Positions 1 to 6,046 of a DNA stretch of 7,574 bases are shown here, one piece after another. The DNA comes from JAGDMS01 sp050015455 (GTDB taxonomy: Bacteria; Desulfobacterota; Binatia; HRBIN30): the NCBI GenBank assembly GCA_050015455.1, contig JBEKBJ010000168.1:1-7574 (forward strand), read 5' to 3'. Within the stretch, counting starts at the first letter, position 1; every line of letters begins with the position of its first letter. The translations under genes and the position numbers were made by a program. Below the pieces are notes generated by a model that saw only the letters and a program-made list of their open reading frames with translations, made no database searches and was not told the DNA's origin.

Positions 1-118
1 TCGTTCGCCTACTGGTGAAGGAAGTGCTGGTCGGCCCCGAAAGAATCGTAATCCGCCATTCCATTCCCGTCTCGGGACGAGATCCGACGCCGGGTTATCG
101 TTTGTGTTGGGGGCGTCC
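1..118. other. Unrecognised DNA abutting the broken intron
   Basis: This stretch replaces the expected 3' part of the group II intron. Reading the intron ORF through it on the minus strand adds 36 residues that do not resemble any reverse transcriptase segment and end at a stop near position 9. In another minus frame, an ATG at 64 down to 62 stays open to the window edge (about 21 codons), but I do not recognise the peptide. A small perfect stem (TCTCG, loop GGA, CGAGA) lies near 71-83. The segment may be the end of another mobile element or a rearrangement junction. No terminal inverted repeat could be confirmed because only one side of the junction is visible. Confidence 0.3.
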
Positions 119-860
119 TGACTGCTCCCTGTGGCGTGCCAGCCTCGGGCGTCCACTGCTTCAGGCCATCCAGCACCCCTTGGGTCAGGTAGGCTTTGAG
201 CAGCTTGAGCACGCGGCCGTCGGCCACGCGACGTTCCATTTCCGTCATCAGGGATTGATGCGGGATCGTGTCGAAGTAGCTCTGGATGTCGGCGTCCACC
301 ACCCAGGTGGCACCGGCATCGAGGAGCCGTTGGACGTGACGCAGCGCATCCTTGCACCCGCGCCCGGGACGGAAGCCGTAGCTGTGCGGGTGAAACTCCC
401 GCTCGAAGATTGGCTCCTGCACCATGCGCAGGGCCGTTTGCACCGCGCGATCCTTGACCGTGGGAATCCCCAACGCCCGCTTCTCCACGCTGCCCGCTTT
501 GGCAATCCAGCACCGCCGAACCGGCTGCGGTTCGTAGGCGTCTGTACGCAACTCCCCGGCCAAGTGCTGCAGGTGCTTCTCCGCTTGGGTGGCAAACTGC
601 TCCACCGTCTGCCGATCCACTCCGGCTGCCCCTGCCCGAGCGCACACCTGCCGCCATGCGGCCTCCAGCGTGCGTACGGCGTAGACCTTATCGATCAGGC
701 TGAACCACTTGCCTCCTTTCACCCCCTGTTCGAGGGCCGTCAGCATACGCTCGGTCCAAACCGTCGGTTCGGTCCACGCCCATCGGGCGCGGACCTCTCC
801 GGCTTGCGTAGCCCCATCGGGCACTGGCGCCGGTGCTGCTTCCGTCGATCTGCTCCTCAC
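9..860 (-). pseudogene. ltrA: Group II intron reverse transcriptase/maturase, 3'-truncated
   Basis: An intact family member reverse-transcribes and helps splice its host intron RNA. The reading frame gives 283 residues, of which about 247 are native. Visible RT blocks are AGVDRQTVEQF (block 1, about 78-88), RALGIPTVKDRAVQTALRMV and HSYGFRPGRGCKDAL (block 2, about 127-172), VVDADIQSYFDTIPH (block 3, with the first catalytic Asp, about 187-201) and GTPQGAV (block 4, about 241-247). The frame then runs into foreign sequence. Lost are the YADD box, the remaining RT blocks, maturase domain X and any DNA-binding/endonuclease domain; full-length proteins are usually 400-600 residues. The start is GTG at 860, with a purine-rich ribosome-binding site (GAAGGTGAAGG) just upstream. 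Without YADD it cannot be an active reverse transcriptase, so it is annotated as a remnant. The last 36 codons (9-119) are an accidental read-through. The family call is firm; the gene symbol is generic. Confidence 0.88.
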
Positions 861-1309
861 GCCTTCACCTTCCTGCAGCCCTTCGCTCCACGTCCGTTAC
901 GACGCTTCCGCGCTACTATGGCCGCTCTGACTCCTGCCCGCGCCCGGTTCTTCGGCTCTGTGAGCATGAACTCCTCCGTCTCGTCCGCGGACAGGTCTCC
1001 CTGCTTTACGTGCACGGCCATCACGATCATTCCGTCCCCAATCACCTGGTGTCCCCCGCTGTCGCTTTATCACGCTACCCTTCAGCGCAGCGGGCGCCCT
1101 GCTCGCACAGGGGCAGACTTCGCCACTCTTAGGCAGGCTCGTCGGTTCCACACGGCCGAATCGGGTTCGTCATCCTACGGACTGATCGTTCACCTCCCGT
1201 TGCTCCGGACCCCATCTCGCGATGACGCCCTTACGTTCAGTTACAGGCCGGAGAGCGCATGCCTGAAGAGGACTTTCACCTCTCTGTCCATGCACGCTCA
1301 CAGGCGCAC
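120..1309 (-). mobile_element. Truncated group II intron
   Basis: A retroelement remnant running from a predicted 5' splice end at 1309 down to a breakpoint at about 120. On the minus strand the element begins GTGCGCC, the usual bacterial group II 5' end (GUGYG). This is followed within 30 bases by AGAGGTGAAAGTCCTCT, a sequence typical of early domain I. About 449 bases separate the 5' end from the ORF start, a normal distance for domains I-III before a domain IV ORF. The 3' part of the ORF, the catalytic domain V hairpin and the branch-point domain VI are absent, so it can neither splice nor move unless helped in trans. The 3' boundary given is the sequence breakpoint, not a splice site. Confidence 0.8.
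861..1309 (-). ncRNA. Group II intron 5' ribozyme domains (domain I onward)
   Basis: This is the RNA part of the intron upstream of its ORF. It starts GTGCGCC at 1309 and carries a hairpin at 1267-1283 (AGAGG, loop TGAAAGT, CCTCT in minus-strand sense) that matches the early domain I stem common in bacterial group II introns. Several short open frames cross it on both strands (for example 857-1045 minus), but they show no protein-like pattern and are treated as shadows. Domain boundaries II and III were not drawn because I could not fold the RNA. The subgroup (IIA, IIB or IIC) is not assigned, and no terminator hairpin of the kind used by class C introns lies directly at the 5' exon edge. Confidence 0.65.
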
Positions 1310-1352
1310 CCAAGTCGGCCTGCGCCCACTGGCTTGATGCGGGGTGCGGAGC

Positions 1353-1383
1353 CCGCCCTTCGACGGCGCTCAGCGCGGGGCGG
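1353..1383. repeat. REP-like palindromic element (TTCGACGGCGCTCAGCG type)
   Basis: CCGCCC (1353-1358) can pair with GGGCGG (1378-1383) around TTCGACGGCGCTCAGCG. Read on the minus strand, the core encodes ALSAVEG. That peptide pattern is produced by a widespread family of short intergenic repeats (CCTTCGACnnnGCTCAGG type) seen in many GC-rich bacterial genomes. Only one copy is present here, so repeat status rests on recognising the motif and not on counting copies. Confidence 0.45.
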
Positions 1384-1417
1384 TGCCCGTAACCCAACTG
1401 TCGAGCCAGAAATCTCC

Positions 1418-1456
1418 CCCTCGCCCACGCATCTTTTCCGCGTGGGGGTGCGAGGG
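1418..1456. repeat. Strong GC-rich hairpin, REP-like intergenic element
   Basis: Two stacked stems are visible: CCCTCG (1418-1423) with CGAGGG (1451-1456), and CCCACGC (1424-1430) with GCGTGGG (1440-1446). The loop is ATCTTTTCC and there is a four-base bulge (GGTG, 1447-1450). The CCCTC...GAGGG layout resembles common bacterial REP/MITE-like palindromes. There is no U-run directly after either arm, so it is not a classic intrinsic terminator, although it could block read-through or stabilise RNA ends. Confidence 0.5.
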
Positions 1457-1596
1457 CTCCAGGGTTAATATGCCCGGGGGCGTACATTCGTGGCAAAAAA
1501 CGTCCGTCCAGGCCCGTGATGAACGCCAGGGAACCGGCATATTTGCGGGATTCATTTGAGGTTTTGCGGAATGCGAGTTGGCATGGTATCTGCTCT

Positions 1597-2001
1597 ATGA
1601 AAATGCCGATGGCAATCGCCATGGGCAAAACGGGTGCGCTAGTGGGTGCTGAGCTCCCGGCTGCAGCGTACCCGTCTCACCACAAGGTCTTCGCATCTCC
1701 CGGCAGCGCATTTCCGACCGGGCTCTTGTTCGACAGCAGAACGTTCGCTGTGATGGCCATCACGCAGCCAGCCGGATCCGAAACGCCGGACGTGAATGTG
1801 GACAAAGAGGGCGAGCGTGTGCTGATAATGGTCGACGGGGACCTATCGCTGCAAATCGGCGAGAGCCGGTTCCGTCTTGGGCCCGGCGATGCTGTGCAAA
1901 TCTCGCGTGGCACGCCCTTCGGGAAGAGCCGTTCCAATGCCGGCGCCCATCTGCTGCTCATCCGCAGCAAGAGCATGCGGTCTTTCTCAGTATATCGTTA
2001 A
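1597..2001 (+). CDS. Small cupin-domain protein lacking metal-binding histidines
   Basis: A 134-residue protein with one beta-barrel cupin domain at about residues 45-125. The cupin pattern is seen in ERVLIMVDGDL (about 73-83), GPGDAVQISRGTPFG (about 95-109) and the closing strand AHLLLIRS. Cupins often bind a metal through HxH...E in motif 1 and H in motif 2. Here the HxH positions read V68 and K70, an acidic residue (E73) remains, and the motif 2 His aligns with F108. It is therefore probably not a metal enzyme and more likely a binding or sensing domain. No signal peptide or membrane segment is clear. The ATG at 1597 is preferred because it starts just before the conserved part; an in-frame ATG at 1516 would add 27 atypical residues. 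Neither start has a strong ribosome-binding site. It lies 79 bases upstream of the ThyX-like gene on the same strand. The specific function is unknown. Confidence 0.7.
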   Translation: MKMPMAIAMGKTGALVGAELPAAAYPSHHKVFASPGSAFPTGLLFDSRTFAVMAITQPAGSETPDVNVDKEGERVLIMVDGDLSLQIGESRFRLGPGDAVQISRGTPFGKSRSNAGAHLLLIRSKSMRSFSVYR

Positions 2002-2080
2002 TCCGATTGTTGGCCCCGAGCCGGCTTCCTCTTCCTCTTTGTGCGGCGTCGGTGTAGTCGTCGCGTAGCCCGGATTATCC

Positions 2081-3685
2081 ATGAATCGATGTACTGCGAG
2101 CGAAAGGTTTACCGACGGTGAACGGCAGGCGCTGGCGCCGTACTTCACCAACCTGGACGGGCCGGTGTTTGCGCTGCGCAACCTGCCGGAAGTGGTGAAA
2201 GGGGCGCTGTTCGCGCGTTACTCGCGGTCGCCGAAATCGTTGCGCCGGCTTTTTCTCGACGAGTTTTACGATCACGTGCCGGCAATGCCCGAGGCTGCCG
2301 AGGTTGGCCTCGAGCGGGCGGAGCAGCTCTACCAACGCGTGTTTGACGAGTACGGAGATGATTCGGTGGCACAGCTCGGCGGCGCCCACCTTGCTTGTGA
2401 AGCAGCGTCGAATCTTCTCACCAAGGTGTTGGAATGGGGGCGTCTCATGGCGTACCTGGAGCAGTCCACCCGCTACATCGCTTACAACGACCGCGTGGGT
2501 GGCCGCTGGAAGTACCTGGTCCCCGCCGAGATCGAGCCCACGGAGCAGCGGCAGGCGTACGTGAAATGCCTCGACCACGCCTTCGAGACCTATGCACGAC
2601 TGATCGAACCGGTCGAGCAATACTACCGTGCTCGTTATCCGAAAGACGCGGCCGATCCGAAAGTCGTCTACCATCGGACCATTCGGGCCAAGGCGCTGGA
2701 TAGCTTGCGCGGCTTGTTGCCGGCGGCGACGCAATCAAACGTAGGCTTGTTCGGCAGCGGGCAAGCTTACGAGGCGCTGCTCCTGCGTATGCGCATGCAT
2801 CCGCTTGAGGAAGTGCGCCGCTACGGCGACCTGATGCTGACGGAGCTGCGCAAGGTGATTCCGTCTTTTTTGAAGCGCGTCGACCGGCCGGATCGCGGCG
2901 ACCGCTGGAGTCGGTACTTGAAGGAGACGCGGGCGGCGACGGAACGCGTAGCGCAACGGCTGCTCGCGGATGCGCCGCCGGAATCACGGCCCGAGGTGAT
3001 GCTGACCGACTACGATCCGGAAGGGGAGGTGAAGGTTGTCGCGGCCGCGCTGTATGCCGTATCGACGCTGCCGGATGAGCAGCTGCTCCGGATTGCGCGG
3101 CAGATGAGCGCGGCGCAGCGGGCGGATCTCCTGCGCGCTTACGTTGGGAATCGGCAGAATCGGCGCCATAAGCCCGGGCGCGCTTTCGAGCGCACCGCGT
3201 ACCGGTTCGACATCCTGACCGACTATGGCGCCTTTCGCGATCTGCAGCGGCATCGCCTGCTCACGCTCGAGTGGCAGGCTCTGAGCCTGCGGCACGGCTA
3301 CGCCCTGTCGGACGCCGTGCGCGCGGCCGGTGTCCTGCCGGACTGCGAGCGCGTTATGGAGCAGTCGGCGCGGCTGTACCAGCAGTTGGTCGACGCTGGA
3401 TACCCAGAGATAGCGCCGTATGCCGTGTGCATGGCATATCGCGTCCGCTTCTACGTCGAGATGAACGCGCGTGAGGCGATGCACATGATCGAGCTGCGCA
3501 CCTCACCGCAGGGCCATCCGGCATACCGGCGTGTCTGTCAAGCGATGCACAGGCTCATCGCCGAGCAGGCAGGCCACCACGCCATCGCCGCCGCGATGGC
3601 TTTTGCCGATCATTCCGAGGTGGAGCTGGAACGCCTACAGTCCGAGCGGCTGATCGAGCAACGGCGCCGTTCTCCTCGGGACTAG
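2081..3685 (+). CDS. Tandem-domain ThyX-family protein (FAD-dependent thymidylate synthase-like)
   Basis: ThyX enzymes methylate dUMP to dTMP using FAD, NADPH and methylenetetrahydrofolate, and usually have 200-300 residues. This protein has 534 and contains two ThyX-like halves. In half 1 (about 25-265), the segment WGRLMAYLEQSTRY (119-132) aligns with the ThyX motif RHRxxSxNExSxRY; it keeps E127, S129, R131 and Y132 but has WGR in place of RHR. Half 2 (about 310-510) keeps RHR (390-392), then T395, S402 and R404, and near its end NAREAMHMIELRTSPQGH (462-479), which matches the conserved NxRE..H..ELR..QxE region. Proteins of about this length and with this N-terminal pattern (NLPEVVKGALFARYSRS) form a recognisable divergent branch usually annotated as FAD-dependent thymidylate synthase; true activity is not certain. 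The ATG at 2081 fits the N-terminus of that branch, though its ribosome-binding site is weak. It has no membrane segments and is cytoplasmic. I give no symbol because equivalence to canonical thyX is unproven. Confidence 0.82.
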   Translation: MNRCTASERFTDGERQALAPYFTNLDGPVFALRNLPEVVKGALFARYSRSPKSLRRLFLDEFYDHVPAMPEAAEVGLERAEQLYQRVFDEYGDDSVAQLGGAHLACEAASNLLTKVLEWGRLMAYLEQSTRYIAYNDRVGGRWKYLVPAEIEPTEQRQAYVKCLDHAFETYARLIEPVEQYYRARYPKDAADPKVVYHRTIRAKALDSLRGLLPAATQSNVGLFGSGQAYEALLLRMRMHPLEEVRRYGDLMLTELRKVIPSFLKRVDRPDRGDRWSRYLKETRAATERVAQRLLADAPPESRPEVMLTDYDPEGEVKVVAAALYAVSTLPDEQLLRIARQMSAAQRADLLRAYVGNRQNRRHKPGRAFERTAYRFDILTDYGAFRDLQRHRLLTLEWQALSLRHGYALSDAVRAAGVLPDCERVMEQSARLYQQLVDAGYPEIAPYAVCMAYRVRFYVEMNAREAMHMIELRTSPQGHPAYRRVCQAMHRLIAEQAGHHAIAAAMAFADHSEVELERLQSERLIEQRRRSPRD

Positions 3686-3705
3686 CTGCCGTTTCAGCTA
3701 TTTCT
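3683..3705 (+). terminator. Weak hairpin overlapping the ThyX-like stop codon
   Basis: TAGCTG (3683-3688) pairs with CAGCTA (3695-3700) around a six-base loop, CCGTTT, and is followed by TTTCT. The first arm includes the TAG stop codon (3683-3685). The stem is only six pairs and half A/T, so termination would be weak at best. Confidence 0.25.
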
Positions 3706-3785
3706 GCCAAGGCACATTTCCGTACGCCTGTACCTACAAGACGCCAGTTTACGGAGCAGAAAACGTCTCACCCCGAGGATCTCAT

Positions 3786-3815
3786 TTGACAATCGGGAAG
3801 CTTGGGCGGTACTTG
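3786..3815 (+). promoter_or_regulatory. Possible promoter upstream of the Tm-1-like operon
   Basis: A perfect sigma-70 -35 hexamer, TTGACA, lies at 3786-3791. Eighteen bases later the best -10 candidate is TACTTG (3810-3815), a poor match to TATAAT. It sits in the 176-base gap before the three-gene cluster, where a promoter is expected, and would leave a leader of roughly 40 bases. The weak -10 makes this tentative. Confidence 0.25.
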
Positions 3816-3849
3816 GCGGTGAGGGGCCGCGGCAGTCGTGGCGCAGCCC

Positions 3850-3854
3850 GGGAG
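3850..3854 (+). promoter_or_regulatory. Ribosome-binding site that favours the ATG start at 3862
   Basis: GGGAG ends seven bases before the ATG at 3862, which is good Shine-Dalgarno spacing. The in-frame upstream GTG at 3838 has no comparable site, so the shorter product is preferred. Confidence 0.5.
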
Positions 3855-3861
3855 CAATGGG

Positions 3862-5139
3862 ATGGCAGGCAGTGGCGCGCGGGGTCAGCAACGGCAGCGA
3901 AGCGTGGTTATCGTGGCCACACTCGACACGCGCGGAGACGAGGTCGTATTTCTTCGGGAGATCATCGAGGCCAGAGGTCATGATGTCCTCAGCGTCGACG
4001 TGGGCGTCATGGGTCAGCCGTTCGTCCGCGGCGACTACACCAGAGAGGCGGTGGCAGAGGCTGGAGGGGTTCCACTCCAGCAGCTGGTCGATGCCGCCAA
4101 TGCCGGGGCGGACCGCAAGCAAGCCACCGATGTCATGACGGCCGGCGCCCGCAAGATCGTGCAGGAACTTGCGGCGGCGGGACGGCTCGACGGCATCATG
4201 AGCCTCGGGGGCTCGACGGCTGCCGCGATCGGCACGAGCGCCATGAAAGGCCTGCCGCTCGGCTTGCCGAAACTACTGGTGACGACGTTCCTCGGGCTCG
4301 CGCCTGTCGGCGACGAGGATATCACCGTGATGCAGTCGCCCGTGGATCTTGTCGGACTGAACCGCATCGTCGGCAAGACCCTGGCGAACGCCGCCGGCGC
4401 GCTCGTGGGCATGATCGAGCAGGAGGTGCCGGACCGGGCCAGGCGGCCGCTGGTCGGCGTCACCGCGCTCGGCGTGACCACTCCCGCCGTACAAAAGGTG
4501 ATCTCGCGCCTGGACCGTGACGGCTACGATGCGATCGTGTTCCACGCGCAAACCGCGAAGCTCGACGAGCTGACGAAGGCGGGCGTCATCGACGCGATCA
4601 TCGATGTAACATCGTTCGAGACCGTCCCGAAGACGCTGTACCCACTCGAGATCCTCGCCATGCTGAGCGGATCGGCGCAGAGCAGCCGCGACCGGCTGGA
4701 GAGCGCCATTGCGCGCGGCATCCCGCAGATCATCGCGCCTGGTGGCCTCGACATGCACATCATTCCGGGCACCGGCATCGATGCCATTCCACCCGAGTAC
4801 CGCGGCCGCGCCTGGAGCATGCATGGTCCGAACATCGTCCTCGTACGGACAAGCAGGGAAGACCTCGATCAGGTCGGCCGCGCCATCGCCGAACGGGCCA
4901 ACCGTGCCACCGCTCCGGTGAAGATCATTATACCGCTGCGCGGCTACTCGGATGCCAGCCGCGAAGGTGCCCCACTGTACGATCCCGACGCCGACCGCGC
5001 TTTCGTCCGGGCACTCAAACGCCACCTTGATCCCCGAGTCCCAGTCATCGAGCTCGATTGCCATATCAACGACGATGCTTTTGGCAACGCGATCATCGCC
5101 TCGTTTCGCGAGATCACCACGAAAACGGAAGCAAAATGA
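3862..5139 (+). CDS. Tm-1-like ATP-binding domain protein (UPF0261 family)
   Basis: A 425-residue protein matching the UPF0261/Tm-1-like family over its full length. Signatures seen are ATLDTRGDE near the N-terminus (19-27), the glycine-rich SLGGSTAAAIGTSAM (114-128), an internal second Rossmann-like half beginning PLVGVTALGVTTPAV (196-210), PGGLDMHIIPGTG (293-305), HGPNIVLVRTS (321-331) and the closing ELDCHINDDAFGNAI (397-411). In tomato Tm-1 the equivalent region binds ATP and inhibits tobamovirus replication proteins; the bacterial role is unknown. It is cytoplasmic with no membrane segments. Its stop overlaps the next gene's start by four bases (ATGA), pointing to translational coupling and joint function with the TIM-barrel product. 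An alternative GTG start at 3838 would add eight residues. Family assignment is firm; biochemical function is not known. Confidence 0.9.
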   Translation: MAGSGARGQQRQRSVVIVATLDTRGDEVVFLREIIEARGHDVLSVDVGVMGQPFVRGDYTREAVAEAGGVPLQQLVDAANAGADRKQATDVMTAGARKIVQELAAAGRLDGIMSLGGSTAAAIGTSAMKGLPLGLPKLLVTTFLGLAPVGDEDITVMQSPVDLVGLNRIVGKTLANAAGALVGMIEQEVPDRARRPLVGVTALGVTTPAVQKVISRLDRDGYDAIVFHAQTAKLDELTKAGVIDAIIDVTSFETVPKTLYPLEILAMLSGSAQSSRDRLESAIARGIPQIIAPGGLDMHIIPGTGIDAIPPEYRGRAWSMHGPNIVLVRTSREDLDQVGRAIAERANRATAPVKIIIPLRGYSDASREGAPLYDPDADRAFVRALKRHLDPRVPVIELDCHINDDAFGNAIIASFREITTKTEAK

Positions 5140-6005
5140 ACAAAGCGATCGACAGACAGGAGATCCTTCGCAGGTTGCGCCAGGAGATCGCCGCGCGCCG
5201 CCCCATCCTCGGGGCCGGCTGCAGCGCAGGTCTGATCGCCAAGTGCGCCGAGATCGGCAAGGCGGACCTGATCATCGTCTACAGCACCGGCAAGACGCGG
5301 ATGATGGGATTGCCCACCACTATCACCGGCGAGTCGAACTCGACCACGCTCGGCATGTATGACGAACTGGCAAATGTAGTGCACGACACGCCGATCATCG
5401 CGGGCGTCGAAGCCAACGACGTTCACTATCTTGATCTTAACAAGTCACTGAAGCGATTCATCGACAAGAACTTCAACGGGGTGATCAACTTCCCTACTGT
5501 CGGCCTGTACGAGAATCTGATCGAGGGTGGCATGGGCCTGCGAATGTACAACGAGAGCCTGGCGGGCGGCTTCCGCGTCGAGCACTGGGGATGGTCGCGC
5601 GAGGTCGCGATGATCCGGCTGCTCCGTCATGCGGAGGTGTTCACGATGGCATACGTCTTCAGCCCGGCCGACGCCGCCGACATGGCGAAGGCGGGCGTAG
5701 ATGCGCTGTGCGCCCACGTCGGGCCGACGATGGGCGGCTTGGCGGGGCAGCAGGTGCTCGCCGACCTCGATGCCTTGCTGCAGCGGGCGCAGGACATTTT
5801 CGATGCCGCGCGCCGGGTCAATCCCGACGTGATCCGGCTGATCCACGGCGGGCCGTTTTACAATCCGGAGAGCACCAAGGTGGTGTATGAGAACACCGAT
5901 GCACAGGGTTTCGTCGCCGCCTCCGCCATTGAGCGCACGCCGGTCGAATTGGCTGTCACCACCGTGTGCCGGGAGTACAAGCAGCTGCCGATGCCGAGAA
6001 GTTGA
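5136..6005 (+). CDS. TIM-barrel phosphoenolpyruvate hydrolase/signal-transduction family protein (PF09370)
   Basis: A 289-residue single-domain TIM barrel. It contains PILGAGCSAGLIAKCAEIGK (23-42, first strand and glycine-rich loop), DLIIVYSTGKTRMMGLP (44-60), PIIAGVEANDV (86-96), NFPTVGLYENLIEGG (118-132), AHVGPTMGG (193-201) and IRLIHGGPFYNPE (233-245), all typical of the family annotated as PEP hydrolase or TIM-barrel signal-transduction protein. The C-terminal half of plant Tm-1 is this same domain, so this gene and the one before it correspond to the two halves of one fused eukaryotic protein. The start is ATG at 5136, overlapping the previous stop as ATGA and preceded by GGAAG at 5127-5131; the in-frame extension back to 5058 lies inside the previous gene and is rejected. 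The protein is cytoplasmic. The PEP hydrolase name is inherited from the family and the substrate here is unproven. Confidence 0.9.
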   Translation: MNKAIDRQEILRRLRQEIAARRPILGAGCSAGLIAKCAEIGKADLIIVYSTGKTRMMGLPTTITGESNSTTLGMYDELANVVHDTPIIAGVEANDVHYLDLNKSLKRFIDKNFNGVINFPTVGLYENLIEGGMGLRMYNESLAGGFRVEHWGWSREVAMIRLLRHAEVFTMAYVFSPADAADMAKAGVDALCAHVGPTMGGLAGQQVLADLDALLQRAQDIFDAARRVNPDVIRLIHGGPFYNPESTKVVYENTDAQGFVAASAIERTPVELAVTTVCREYKQLPMPRS

Positions 6006-6046
6006 AGCCTTACGGATTGAAAAGTCACTTGATATGAGTGCGTGAA

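Larger units (their letters stand above)
1310..1596. other. Intergenic stretch without a gene
   Basis: This interval lies between the predicted intron 5' end and the preferred cupin start. It contains the two palindromic elements described separately. Open frames cross it on both strands, including an in-frame upstream extension of the cupin gene to an ATG at 1516, but none shows a ribosome-binding site or recognisable protein sequence. In minus-strand sense it would be the 5' exon of the intron, and no host gene can be recognised there. Confidence 0.5.

Noticed and set aside
15..1337. 440-codon open frame on the plus strand across the intron region
   Set aside because: It is antisense to a clear reverse transcriptase and to structured intron RNA, its translation resembles no protein family, and such long antisense frames are common in GC-rich DNA.
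1564..1592. Possible sigma-70 promoter (TTGCGG, 17 bases, TATCTG) before the cupin gene
   Set aside because: Both boxes match at only about three of six positions, and a transcript from it would begin almost at the start codon.
1170..1628. 152-codon minus-strand frame overlapping the intron start and cupin gene
   Set aside because: It crosses the predicted intron 5' end and both palindromic repeats; the ALSAVEG peptide in it is a translated repeat and the rest is not protein-like.
2075..2734. 219-codon minus-strand frame inside the ThyX-like gene
   Set aside because: It is a shadow of a well-supported plus-strand gene and has no recognisable domain.
4273..5064. 263-codon minus-strand frame inside the Tm-1-like gene
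   Set aside because: It is antisense to a full-length conserved family match and its translation has no family pattern.
5058..5135. Upstream in-frame extension of the TIM-barrel protein
   Set aside because: It would encode 26 atypical residues overlapping the previous gene; the ATG at 5136 has GGAAG upstream and forms the ATGA coupling overlap.
6017..6036. TTGAAA and GATATG before the oxidoreductase gene as a promoter
   Set aside because: The two boxes are only eight bases apart, too close for a -35/-10 pair.
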